The position numbers and the translations under genes were made by a program. A model generated the notes under the pieces. The model was not told the origin of the DNA and made no database searches. It was given only the letters and a program-made list of their open reading frames with translations. DNA of 64,000 nt from the NCBI RefSeq assembly GCF_016097555.1, contig NC_054707.1, forward strand, positions 46,116,692-46,180,691, given 5' to 3'. Below are positions 1 to 11,716 of this stretch, in pieces (position 1 is the stretch's first letter; every line of letters starts with the position of its first letter). The DNA comes from Gigantopelta aegis. Its lineage: Eukaryota > Mollusca > Gastropoda > Neomphalida > Peltospiridae.

Positions 1-55
1 TACAGACTTTTTCAAGAGTATGAGGAGAAACAGAAAACTCACAGGTATGAAAGGT

Positions 56-451
56 AAAAAGTAAAGTTTGTTTTATTTAATGACGCCACTAGAGCACATT
101 GATTTTTTTTATCTTATCATCGGCTATTGGACATCAAACATATGGTCATTCTGACACTGTTTTTTAGAGGAAACCTGCTGTCGCCACATAGGCTACTCTT
201 TTACGACAGGCAGCAAGGGATCTTTTATTTGCACTTCCCACAGGCAGGATAGCACAAACCATGGCCTTTGTTGAACCAGTTATGGATCACTGGTCGGTGC
301 AAGTGGTTTTACCCACTGAGCCTTGCGGACCACTCACTCAGGGTTTGGAGTCGGTATCTGGATTAAAAATCCCATGCCTCAACTGGGATCCAAACCCAGT
401 ACCTACCAGCCTGTAGACTGATGGCCTAACCATGACGCCACCAAGGCCGGT
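56..451 (-). repeat. tRNA-headed SINE, head A, tail type 2
   Basis: Full length. The 13-base direct repeat AGGTATGAAAGGT at 43-55 and 452-464 is the target duplication. The tRNA-like head is at the right end and the ATAAAACAAACTTTAC tail at the left. Confidence 0.9.
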
Positions 452-464
452 AGGTATGAAAGGT

Positions 465-2510
465 GTAGTGCAACAAGTGTGCTTGGCTAAAATTCAAGTG
501 TAGTTAACCAGTGAATAAAACTACAGAGGTATCAGAGACCATAAGCTAAGATTAAAACAAAATACAATTAGTGAGTGGTAAAGCTCTGGTGTTATATGTG
601 TTAAACTAGTGCTGGTTAGTAGAGTTAGTACACAGAATACACGTGAAATACTGGCCATGTAAATAACAGAATGGTGCACTACATGTATTAATCTGACAGG
701 TGCAGTAGTTTGTGGTTGGACGTCTCTCACCTGCAGTACCAGCAACACGGTTGTCATGTAAATCTATCTGGTTGGCATCGACACCTACATGTAAAATAAT
801 AGTATATATTTCGGTTATTAGGTGTGTTGTCACCGCTCCAGATACAGTACACTTTTATGGTATAGATCTAACATACCAGTAGGCAAATACACCAGTTTAA
901 CTGTGCCTTAAAAACTAATGTTGTCACAGCAGATAACTCACATGAAACAAGTGTGTCATTCCTGATAAATACACCTGTGTTTTAAACCTAGTGCAATCAC
1001 AAGACTATACTAAGTCTCTGGAGTTACAGGCTTCTTTCTGCCACACAGGCAGATTACAAGTAAGGGGTCATTTTTCATAAACTGTCACACATTATAATGT
1101 CATAAAATAAACAGTGTTTCTGCCAGACAGACATTTTTGGGTATGGCTCTATGAAATTGAATATTTACAATGTGTGTACTGAATGAAACCACAGACTTTC
1201 GTTTTTGACAGGTGTGAGAGCTATCATGCCCGTGAACCCCCGTTAACTCAATCTGACCGGCGCGAAATAACGCGCCCCTAAACAGAATAAATCACGCTTG
1301 TATTTTTTTTTAACTGCCATTTTAATTGTTTAATGAATCCAATCCATAACGCCACAAACCTTTCCGTTCTGTTCACAATGAACTTCCTAGAATACTTTTT
1401 ATAAATTGAAACACGATTGGTTGGTTATCTTTACACTGAGCTAATCAGCTAGGAGTTCACTTATTATTAAGATCTCGTCAGTTTTATTGGGTTTAATTTC
1501 GTACAATGCAGGTAACATTGCAAAATATATTTTACACTGTTGTTTTGATCACGTACAGAAAACATATTACGGTAGGTGCGTTGTCCAATAATACTATGAT
1601 GTGTATAATGTTTATACATGTTGATATCACATTAAATGTGTACACCAACAAAAAACAAATTTAGTAAAGCTGGTTTTGTTTTCGTTAATAGTATAGCGAC
1701 ATATACCAGATATTTCTACTTTCTGTTTCACGATACTGCCACGTGATTTAAAGCCAAGGACATTGACTGTGGTAGAGTCAGATTTCTAGTACATGTAATC
1801 AGTCTGGCGGGCACCTGAAACAAACCTACACCGATTTAATTTCAACTCAGTAATTCGAATTTACCGAGTGTAAAGCATGTATATTTTAAAATTAAATTTA
1901 CATTAGGTTGGTTTTGTTGGGGGTTTTTGAGGGGGGGTTATGGGTTGCTATGATTCGAGTTAGTAGTATAATAAATGACATGTTAACTACAGTACACCGA
2001 TAATTAAAGTTAATCCTGTTTGTAAAAATATATATTTATAAAAATTGTAGTAAGATATATTTGGTTAGAAAACAATAGATGATGACATTTTCTCGGTTAT
2101 GACATTATTTTTTTTTTTTAAATAGCGAATTTCCAGGTACATAACATGTATATTATGATATCATGATAAATGTGATAACCCTGTGCCATGTGGTTGTTAC
2201 ACTTTTACATTCAGTTCACAGGTTTGTGTCCATGGAGAAATCAGTTCATTCTGCGATGAAATCTAAAATTATTGTACTTGTTTAAATAAAACAGAATAAG
2301 CACAAACAAATCAGTTTCAATTCCTTATTCATAAACAGTCAACAGATTATCATGATTCAGAATTTTAATGCAACATGATATGCATATACTAGTAATACAT
2401 AAGAAATCGACAAATGTGTGCATGGTGTTTCTTTTTCTTGTGTAAGACAGCAGTGACCCATTCCTTCCATCTTTGAGTACAACCATCATATTAGTTAAAT
2501 TAGGATATTT
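465..2510. other. No gene recognised
   Basis: AT-rich unique sequence. Only short chance frames were seen and no splice-linked coding evidence. Confidence 0.5.
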
Positions 2511-3268
2511 ATACCGACACACAATGAAAATGCAAAACAGATATTTTTCAATATTTTGTTGTGATTAATGAAAAATATATTTTTTGGACTTAAAATAACA
2601 ATTTATGAGAGGAAGCCACTGATTGGTACTTTTGTCTGGGTTTTAATCCTGGTTTTGTTCTCGTTACACATACAATAGCAGAAACACACAGAATGGTGTG
2701 AAATGCGTTCACTACATGCTCAATCATACTGCATGCAATGCATGTGAAATGCCAGTATGTGGACACATAAAAGTCATGTAACAGTGTCATATTCCTCGTC
2801 ACATTAAGAATGCCACGACTCTGAGAAGAACAAAGGGAGTGAGCGTTGGGCATGGTTCAAGGGGGGACTTCGCAAAGTCAAGTTGCTAGGACCTTCAGAG
2901 TCCATCCATCAACTATTGGACGACTTGCTGAACGTCATCAACAGACTGGGAGTGTCCGTGATCGACCTCGACCTGGTCAATGTCCGGTTACGACCCCACG
3001 CCAAGATCGGCAGATTCGACGACACCACCTCTGTGACCAGTTCAGAACTGCGACGATGACAGTACGCAATACTATAGGATGTCATGGAAGGCCTATCCAT
3101 CCGATGACGGTCATCCGTCGACTCAGAACGGCTGGACTCGGATGCAGACGCCCGACATCATGCTGCAAGACTACAGTTTGCTCTCCAGAATGGTAATCAT
3201 CCACCATCTTCCTCTCATAAATTGTTATTTTAAGTAAAATAAATATATTTTTCATTGTGTGTCAGTAT
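2511..3268 (+). mobile_element. Short Tc1-derived element keeping only the DNA-binding domain
   Basis: Inverted ends begin ATACYGACACACAATGAAAA. An inner pair of about 45 bases lies at 2569-2616 and 3205-3258 (TTAAAATAACAATTTATGAG and its inverse). The left arm carries an extra 45 bases. Inside is a reading frame for the first half of a Tc1 transposase and no catalytic domain. Confidence 0.85.
2846..3196 (+). pseudogene. Tc1 transposase N-terminal (HTH) fragment
   Basis: Open for 116 residues. It contains TSQSQVARTFRVHPSTIGRL, the helix-turn-helix of Tc1-type transposases, the GRPR-like turn (DRPRPGQ) and part of the second DNA-binding domain (HPMTVIRRLRTAGLGCRRP). It stops where the catalytic core should begin. 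It could be a simple deletion product. A protein of this kind would still bind the element's ends if made. Confidence 0.75.
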
Positions 3269-4023
3269 ATTTTGAAAACACAAAACATTAACCCTTAAGA
3301 TATTTAATTTAGAAACTATTTCTCCTCAAACTTAATCATATTCATGGGTGCAATTCCTCTCGGTCTCTTGCTTCTAATTCTGATTATTTTGAGGGGAGCA
3401 ATTCTTTCCTCCTCTGCATTTTGAGGAGTGATTTCCACCCCCTCGTAAGCATTTTGAGGAGTGCGATTTTTAGCACTCCTGGGTTTTTCAAAAACGAAAG
3501 TCTGATAAAGTATTTCTATTTTTATCTGAACACAGCGGATTCATTCCAAAACATTCCCATAAACAAATGTATTGTCATGCCAGCAGTCAAGACAGTGCTG
3601 TTTTATTAAAAACATCTCACAGGTAAAATGATATGACTTTTTTTAATGCCAATACGTTTTTCTCAAATTTGTGTACCATATTCTCTTAATAGCATTGTGG
3701 ACCGATTCCAGTACAATCCAATTTAACAGACAATGGACAACATGTGTAGAAACTTTAACATTTTCATACCTGTGCCTGAATGACGTCATGGACCGAGTCT
3801 TTTCATGTCATCAAACTAACAGCATGCTGTCATCAAACTAACAAACATAATGTAACTACATGTCACAAACACTCACCTTTGTTGTTAGACACGGCACCGT
3901 TTGGTGAATTCTCAATGTCAGTATTGCTTCTATACCCCTTCAATTCCGCCATGTTTCAGGCTGTGTTTTAAGGCCGCTTTTAGGCCACGTCAAGGAAACC
4001 TGTCAGAAAAAAATACAAGCTTG

Positions 4024-5740
4024 TCAAAACAACCAGTGTACCACAACTGGTATATCAAAGGCCATGGTATGTGTTATCTTGTCCATGGGGTGAGGCAAAT
4101 AAAAGATCGGACTACGTCAATCTCGCCCAGCGTCGATCTTGCCCAGCGTCGATCTCGCCCAGTCGATCTCACCCGTGGCGATAGCCGTAAATCCTATTTC
4201 CTACCGGGCGAAATCGCCGTACATTTTATAAAGGATTGGCACTGTTTAGAATGTTTATATTATTAAAATTAATTAATGTATAGACTTATTCTTATTCAGT
4301 GCATGTTGGTGTGGGGGTTTTTAAAATGTTTTTCATTGATGATTGCTGCCACAAGGAACAATCATCGCACAACAAGCCCTCCTGACGCGGCCGAACAAGA
4401 AGGTCACACACAATACAACTATTGACAGACATTCTTAGAGAAATTTTCTAACGAACGAAATGAGTTTAACTGAAATATCTAGCAATATTCGAATGCGAAT
4501 GAGGTCTGCCTATTTTAGGGCATTATTTTATACACGTTTGATACCTTTAATGTGTTAACACATTTCATATTATAACAACAATGTGCATGGTAGCCAATTA
4601 GCTATTGGACTGTATTAACGGTATAACAGAAGAGTTGTTACAGGCGAATGACCGTTAACATTAATCCGTAAATTATAAAAACATTAACTGTTGTAATGAC
4701 TATATTTGAATGCCAAAGGACCGTTAACTTTAATCAGTAAATTATAATTCAATCTGTATTTATCTTTGAGCTGTAAGCCCACCAGCAGTGCATTATAAAG
4801 GTGAACAGTATTAGGCCTACATGACATGTGTATAATTGTACACAATAATAACAACATTTATATTTGATTCATAATATAACAACCAAAAATAATACAATCA
4901 ATCAATCATTTATTTCTATATATGAATCACATAGAAATTTTTACATAATAGGAGACAAAATATGTATAAAGAACAATAATATTAAGTATAAAAGTATACT
5001 ATCTAAAACAAATGAGGCCAATTTTTATGTATGGGCAGGAGGTCTGGATGTTGTTGTTGTTGTTCAAACATCATACAAAGTGTAAACAAACAAAAACAAT
5101 TTTTTCTGTTCCCCGAAACACAAATTAAAAAATATATTTGGCCTTTAATAAATGTTTTATCGATGTCATATCCTGGTAGAGAATGTTAACAAAGCAGACT
5201 TTCTTTAAAATTAGTGGCTATTTTTGGAAGCGGACATTTTGGTATTAGTGAAAAGTGGTAAAATTCCAAGTTAATAATTCATTATGTTATTATTTAAATT
5301 TTTGTGGCATATTTTATATCCTAATCGGTTCCTCAAAATAAAATGACATTTATGTTTTATTTTGACAGATGCAAATCTCGCGCGGGCGCGTGAGAACGCT
5401 AAATATCATCATTTCTTGTTAGGGCACGAAATGACATGACGCACAAATATTGAGTACACTAAATGAGAATAAGTCTATACATTAATTAATTTTAGTCATA
5501 TAAACATTTTAAGCATTGTTTATCCTTTCCATTTAAATATAATATGTACGGCGACTTCGCCCAATAGGAAATGGGATTTACGGCTAGGCGAGATCGATGG
5601 GCTCCAAACGATCCCTTGCTACTAATGGAAAAATGTATCGGGTTTTCGCTGTAAGACAATATGTCAAAATTACCAAATGTTTCACATCTAATAGCCAATG
5701 ATTAATAAATCAATGTGCCATAGTGGTGTCGTTAAACAAA
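4024..5740 (+). repeat. SINE copy split by the foldback element
   Basis: The core part (ACCACAACTGGTATATCAAA… to AATAAAAGATC) is at 4024-4108. The remainder (CCTTGCTACTAATGG… to GGTGTCGTTAAACAAAA) is at 5606-5740. Together they rebuild the core and a type-2 tail, without the tRNA-like head. Confidence 0.8.
4109..5605. mobile_element. Foldback-type non-autonomous DNA element inserted in a SINE
   Basis: The ends are long inverted repeats of about 130 bases. 4155-4290 and the inverse of 5470-5590 share AATTAATGTATAGACTTATTCT, GGGCGAARTCGCCGTACAT and GCCGTAAATCC. The left outer end carries three to four 15-bp tandem subrepeats (GTCGATCTCGCCCAGC). The element splits a SINE: AAAAGATC at 4101-4108 and AAACGATC at 5606-5613 are its two halves and look like an 8-bp target duplication. 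There is no transposase and the interior is AT-rich. Confidence 0.82.
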
Positions 5741-5869
5741 ATATTACTCTCTCACACATGCACACACACGTGCACAATGTTTGATGAGTCATTGTCTGGT
5801 GGGAACAGCTACCTGTACATTTACGATTTAGTTTAATCAATATCTGATATCAAGATAAAAATTCTGCAC

Positions 5870-5975
5870 GATTCTGTAATTTTATTATGTGGTCATCTGG
5901 TCCAGTAAATGTAAAAATGTTTACAAAACGGATCGTGGAGTTTACAGTGTTCAACTACAATCGTAACAATGCACC
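5870..5975 (+). repeat. Dispersed repeat fragment shared with 28970-29060
   Basis: ATGTTTACAAAACGGATCGT and flanks recur near 29015 with few changes. Family unknown. Confidence 0.5.
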
Positions 5976-6537
5976 TGTACTGACTACTGGTTTATAATCG
6001 GACACCTCTTGAAATCGGTGCTTTCTCAATTTCTGGGTCAAACATTCCTCCACACCAACCCCAACCCTCCGCCCTTTACCGCTCCACCGGTCAGGGCTAG
6101 ATACCCTCTTAGAGACTGTCAATTCACGGTTATTAAAGGCAAGCGCTAAAAACAAACTATGGTTTTAGACCAAACAGGTACCCGTCCATATCAAACCCTA
6201 GCAGTAACCCGTATTACCAGGGTATCTTGTCTCGATTTAATTATAATAAATTACCTGTGAAAAAAAAAACTTACAGTCTCTGTAAATTCTCCTCTGTTTG
6301 TGTTTTCGTTATTTGTCAGCACCGCTCCGCCGATTATCGTCAGTGACCTCAGTGTGATAAAACTAACACTGCTACTTTCGTCTTGCTACTTATTGATTTG
6401 CCGGGTTGACCTGTGTGACGTCACGTGTAAAGCGCTTCCACATTGTATAGTTCGTTTCAGAAAGGACATGGCTTTACTCTAGTGACCTCATTTTTACTAA
6501 ACGGGTGTATTTCGGTTAATTCGAATCGGTTGTACAT

Positions 6538-6592
6538 TTGTGGTAGAGAACTCGACTGATGTAGGATCGATCCTCGTCGGTGAACCTTTTTT
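6538..6592 (+). repeat. SINE head B fragment
   Basis: GTGGTAGAGAACTCGACTGA through GATCGATCCTCGTCGGTGAA, followed by a T tract. Confidence 0.5.
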
Positions 6593-7986
6593 TTAATTAA
6601 AAATATTTTAAATAAAGTAGCAAGGCAATCAAAAAACAAAACAAAACATAAAATAAAATAAATAAATATTTTTAAAGTGTGTGATGTTTTAGTGAAATGT
6701 CCGTCCAAGGGAACACTACCTTCTATATACTATGGAATTTACTACAAGTTATTTATTTGAGAGCCGATTATTTCTAAATTGCACACAAAAATAGTTGGGG
6801 GAGGGAGGTTTGTGGGTTGTTGGGGTGGGTTTTTTTTTTTGGGGGGGGGGGGGTTGGGGGGGTTGTGTGGCTTTTGGGGTTTTTTTTGGTTTTTTAAAAC
6901 TTACTTTTCTTCTCAAGTCAAACTGAAATTATTTATTTATTTATTTATTTAATGTAGAAGGATGGGACGGGCTATAGTTAGAATCAGTTAAACATGGTGG
7001 TTAATTAGACCTGAAATTGGGCAAATTGGGACCTTTCACCCGGTTAAACGTGGATTCTGTACTGGGGTTGACTGTATTTAAGAATCACTGATCCTTAGTT
7101 AGGGTACTCTAAACATATTTTGGCATCAGTTTCGTTGATGTCTCGTGCAGTCGTGCTAATTAAACTTCTGATTGGTACCATCTTATTGGCGCTTATTAGG
7201 GGCAGAAGTTGACACTTAAAAATGGGAATCTTGATTTCGTTGATTCATTCGATTGTGCTATTTAAACAATTAATAGACACTGAAAAACTATTATTTCTAC
7301 TTCTTTGCTCAGCACACAATTATGTTCCCAATCATAGGGCAGTATTGCTATGAGATGTCTGAATGAAGACCGTCTTCTACTTTCCGTTGCTAGACTTCCT
7401 ACCTAATGACATTGTCACTTGTTAAATAGTGCTACCAGTATATATTATAATTGTGCTAGGATATTGACACTTAACGGTACCCTAAAGAATATTTTGGCAT
7501 TAGTTTTGTAGGGAACGTTGAATTTTTAGGGTTGGTTTGATGATTGGTGGACTGAACCATATTAATTAAACTTAAATTTGGGGGTACTTTGACTGGCGTC
7601 CGCCATAATAATACGGACGGGGACATCTCTCCCCCCCCCCCCCCCCCTCCCGTGCTGGAGCAAATCCTCAAATTCGGGGGAAAACGAGATATTCCAGCAA
7701 AATGTGCCAACCTGAGACCTTTTCACCATGTATTTCTATCATTCTACCCAAAATATTAGTTAAAATCCATGTAAAAATTCGCAGTACTTCGTTTGCAACC
7801 CCGTACAGCTGTTTGCCAACTGTACTTAATGCTAACCTGAATAAATGTTATCCATTTTCGTTTAATTCGGGCAAAAAAACAGCCTGCCCCCCCACCCCCA
7901 ACAAAAATGGAAGCCCGTACATTTATGCTGGACTCCCGGCTTATTAAAAACTACTTACTAGTCCCTTAATGCTGTGCAATTAGCGT

Positions 7987-8125
7987 GGGTATTAGTAGCT
8001 CGAGTACTCTGACTGTAAGAGAGCTAGACGGACATTTGGACATAAATACGCTCTCATTACGTATTTATGTCCAAATGTCCGTCTAGCTCTCTTACAGTCA
8101 GTGTACTCGGGCTAGGGTATTAGTA
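7987..8125. repeat. Near-perfect 54-bp hairpin
   Basis: Arms 7997-8050 and 8060-8113 pair with two mismatches around a 9-base loop. The direct repeat GGGTATTAGTA flanks it on both sides (7987-7997, 8115-8125), as expected for a small inserted palindromic element. Confidence 0.85.
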
Positions 8126-9060
8126 ACACAGTGTCACCTGTTATGAACTGAGAGAAAAACTAACGAGTGCCCGTTAGCCCTGCCGTGTTTACATACGAGA
8201 AAAGTGAGTGGACTTTCTACGTATCTGCCTATCTTTAGTCTGATATATCTTGTGACAAACTATAAATTCAAACTCAGTTGACGGCATGTGTATCTGGCAG
8301 CAGATGTATCGGACTAAAGGCAGATCTACTAATTAATATATCTTACAGTTTGACTAGTCTTAATGTAATCTGTGAGATTGGCCGCAATAGACAGGGGACA
8401 GTTATGCTTTATACAGATGGCCGTTTGAACAGGTTTTAAGTGTACACGGTAGTGTCAAGATGCCATAAATCGATTAAAACAGTTAAATTGTGACCTACGT
8501 CAGTGTTGGGTAAATAATGAACGTTACCTGCGATTGTGAAATAGCTTTTTGTGTTATCAGTTATAGTTCGTTCTAGAAATCATGGCCCATGACTGTTAGG
8601 AATGAGGGAGAACACTAGAATCATTTACATATTAGTTAGAAGACACACGAAATGTGGGTGCGGTGGAGAAGTGGGGTGTGTGTGTGGGGGGGGGGGGGAT
8701 TCCAAAAATTCCTACTCTGCATCAATAAAGATAAAACTGGCTTGTGACCCCTACGGGCTTGAGTCTGATTTAACTTTTGACTGAATTGCATAAGTCTTAT
8801 ATATAATGAAAATCTGACAAGACCTTGAAACAGAATTACACATGTTTATTTTTGGCTTTGATTCATACAGACTCAGTTCAACTCCATGGACTACTATACA
8901 TCGGGTGGAATGAATGAACGAATGAATTAATGAGTGAATGGATGAATGAATGAATGAATGAACGATAGATTTTTACTTTGATTAATGACATTATTAAACC
9001 ACTGATTTATAAATCATCTGCTATTGGTAGTCAAACATTTGGTAATTTTTGATACGAAAG

Positions 9061-9418
9061 AAAGAAATGTTTTATTTAGCGACGCTCTCAACACATTTTA
9101 TTTACGGTTATATGGCGTCAGACATATGGTTAAGGACCACACATAGTTTGAGAGGAAACCCGCTGTCGCCACTTCATCAGCAGCAAGGGATCTTTTATTT
9201 GCGCTTCCCACAGGCATGATAGCACAAACCATGGCCTTTGTTGAACCAGTTATGGATCACTGGTCGGTGCAAGTGGTTTACACCTATCCATTGAGCCTTG
9301 CGGAGTACTCACTCAGGGTTTGGAGTCGGTATCTGGATTAAAAATCCCATGTCTCGACTGGGATCCGAACCCAGTACCTACCAGCCTGTAGACCGATGGC
9401 CTAACCACGACGCCACTG
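9061..9418 (-). repeat. SINE, head A, tail type 1
   Basis: The tail AAATGTTTTATTTAGCGACG is at the left and the tRNA-like head with CCGATGGCCTAACCACGACG at the right. Confidence 0.88.
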
Positions 9419-9645
9419 AGTAAACTTGCTACTTTTTCCATAGCACCAAGGGACCTTTTATATGCAATTTCCCATAGACAGGACAGGACATACCACGGCT
9501 TTGATATACCAGTCGTGAGGCCCTGGTTGGGACATGAAAAACATATAAACAGAAAATGGGTCCACAGAGGGTTCAGTTTCATCCTCCGACCCAAAAACTT
9601 CAGGCAAGCGTTCAACCGAATTAGCTCAATCTCCAACGCACACAC
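9419..9645 (-). repeat. SINE fragment, head C
   Basis: The core CAAGGGACCTTTTATATGCA is followed by a different tRNA-like head ending TTCAACCGAATTAGCTCAAT. It abuts the previous SINE directly. Confidence 0.75.
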
Positions 9646-10171
9646 ATACACAAACAAACACCACACACAGACACACCGGCATTTTCACAAAACATACACG
9701 TACGTACGTACGTACGTACGCACGCACACATACCTATACATACGTACACTTACTGTGCATCTTAATGGCATAATTTGCTGTGATAATTTCATTGATACGG
9801 TTATGCATAGTGTCGGTTTATTAGAGCGAAACGTTTCTAAAGTTTTGTTATCAAGACTAATACCACGTCGGGTATTGTGTGCAACAGTACTAGTAGAGTT
9901 CGGTTGGGTCATTGGGTAGTTCAACCAAATACGGCAAAGACTATTAACTGAAAAATATGAGTAATGTGTCTTCTCATTCATAAGTGGTAAACAGGAAGCC
10001 TGATTTAATGTTTGAGTGAGCATAAGTCACATGTTTATGCTGTAAGTCTGGCGAGACCTTGTAACACAATTACATATGTCTAATTTGGGATTTGACTCAG
10101 AGGCTACGTTCTACTGATATGAACTATTTACTAATAGGCATTGAGCGATCTGGCAGGAATGAATGAATCAG

Positions 10172-10547
10172 TTAAAATGACATTTCTGAATTTGCTGCAT
10201 TTTAAGATGTTTCCGAAAAATTAAATATTTCTACTATTAAACTTACATATTAAATATATTTTCTTGTTTAGAATATCAGTGTCTGTATATTTAATGTGTT
10301 TTTGGTCGTAAGAATCCCAAACTTGATTTTCTCTTCAAATAATTTCGTACGTACGAAAAAATATATTTTAGGAAATAAAATGAAATTTAACCTAGTACAA
10401 ATAGTAGTACGATAAGAAACACGTTTCATATACAGCCACTAATATTTTATGCAGAAAAATATATTTGATATGTAATTACAATATTTAAAAAGTATCTGTT
10501 AGTCGATAACATCTTAAAAATTGCAACACTCAGGAATGTCCCTTTAA
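10172..10547. mobile_element. TTAA-flanked MITE (copy 1)
   Basis: Bounded by TTAA on both sides, with inverted ends TTAAARKGACATTYCTGA and TTTTTAAGATGTT just inside. No coding content. A copy of the same sequence lies at 27199-27575. Confidence 0.78.
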
Positions 10548-10551
10548 AGAG

Positions 10552-10745
10552 TTTTTTTGTTGTTGTTTTTGTTTAAGGACAGCACTAGAGCACATTGATT
10601 TATTAATCATCGGCTATTGGATGTCAAACATTTCATAAAACTGACATTTAGTCATAGAGAGAAAACCTGCTCCATTGTCCTGCTAGAAGCGAGAGATCTT
10701 TTGTATGTGCATTCTAACAGATACCACGGCTTTTGTTATCAAAGA
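10552..10745 (-). repeat. SINE 3' fragment, tail type 2
   Basis: CACTAGAGCACATTGATTTA tail and core remnants without a head. It abuts the TTAA MITE. Confidence 0.7.
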
Positions 10746-11312
10746 TAACTAATACAAAATATAATAATATATTTATTTACTGGCTGAATTGGCCACGGCT
10801 TAGTTTAAGGTAACCGTAAAATAGGGCCATTGGGCAACCCAAATATAAATAAATTGTCACACAAATAAATATGAAATGCAATTGTAATATCATATCGAAA
10901 TTTGTAAATTGGATATATATATAAATGATTGTTACACAAATAAAATGTCATGTTTGTTTAATATAGCAACGTCACAAAAATGAAAATAAATCACAAATAA
11001 AAATACATCGTAATCCAATTCATATAAAATTCACAAATATATAAAATAAATAAATAAACGGTACTGTTGTTGAGCGAGAAACTGCCGCTATTAACAGTAA
11101 TATTTACTGATGTCCACAAGTTACAATGTTATCCAGTGTTAATCAAGCAATTGATCCAACATCCAGCCGTGACGAGTTCCGTTTGAAAACAATTGCCATA
11201 CAGTTTATAATTATCCAGCCTGAAATATAAATTAAAACAGCAGCAGCAGCAAAAAACAAAACAGAAAAAAATTAATAGAAGAAGGGTAATAGGGTGGGTG
11301 GGATCTATATAG

Positions 11313-11460
11313 AATACTATACGAGTTTTCGCTAGATATCATTTTTACGAAATGAGTGAACTTCCCAAACGTATCAGACCGAACGAAAGTGAGGTCGGAT
11401 ACGTTTGGGAAGTTCACGAGTTTCGTAAAAATTATATCTAGCGAAAACGAGTGTGGTATT
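11313..11460. repeat. 63-bp-arm hairpin
   Basis: Arms 11313-11375 and 11398-11460 pair with few mismatches. The 22-base middle pairs further (GACC/GGTC). GGGTAATA and TATTACCC lie outside on either side. Confidence 0.85.
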
Positions 11461-11716
11461 TTATTTATTACCCTCCTTTAAATTATGAAAAATAAATAAA
11501 TCAATCAATCAATTTTGTAGCCTATTTCAAGACCGGATGTTGATTTGCATAACTAGCCGGTGCACGACTACGTACCGCCGCATTGAGAAATAGTTCGTTG
11601 TACTTTCGCTACTTCTCAGTGACGTTTTCAGGGGAGTGGTGTAGACGTACTTTCCCATAAATTTCCATCGGGTTTCATTTTTTAATTTAAAGAAAGCTGT
11701 AATGTACATGCATCAA

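Larger units (their letters stand above)
5741..7986. other. No gene recognised
   Basis: AT-rich, with a G/T-rich stretch at 6796-6890 and a C tract at 7630-7648. 3269-4023 is similar and holds three imperfect TTTTGAGGAGTG motifs at 3390-3465. Confidence 0.5.

Noticed and set aside
3901..4266. 121-residue frame
   Set aside because: Spans the SINE fragment and the subrepeats of the foldback element. Not coding.
9515..9919. 134-residue frame
   Set aside because: Runs through SINE sequence and an ACGT-rich simple repeat.
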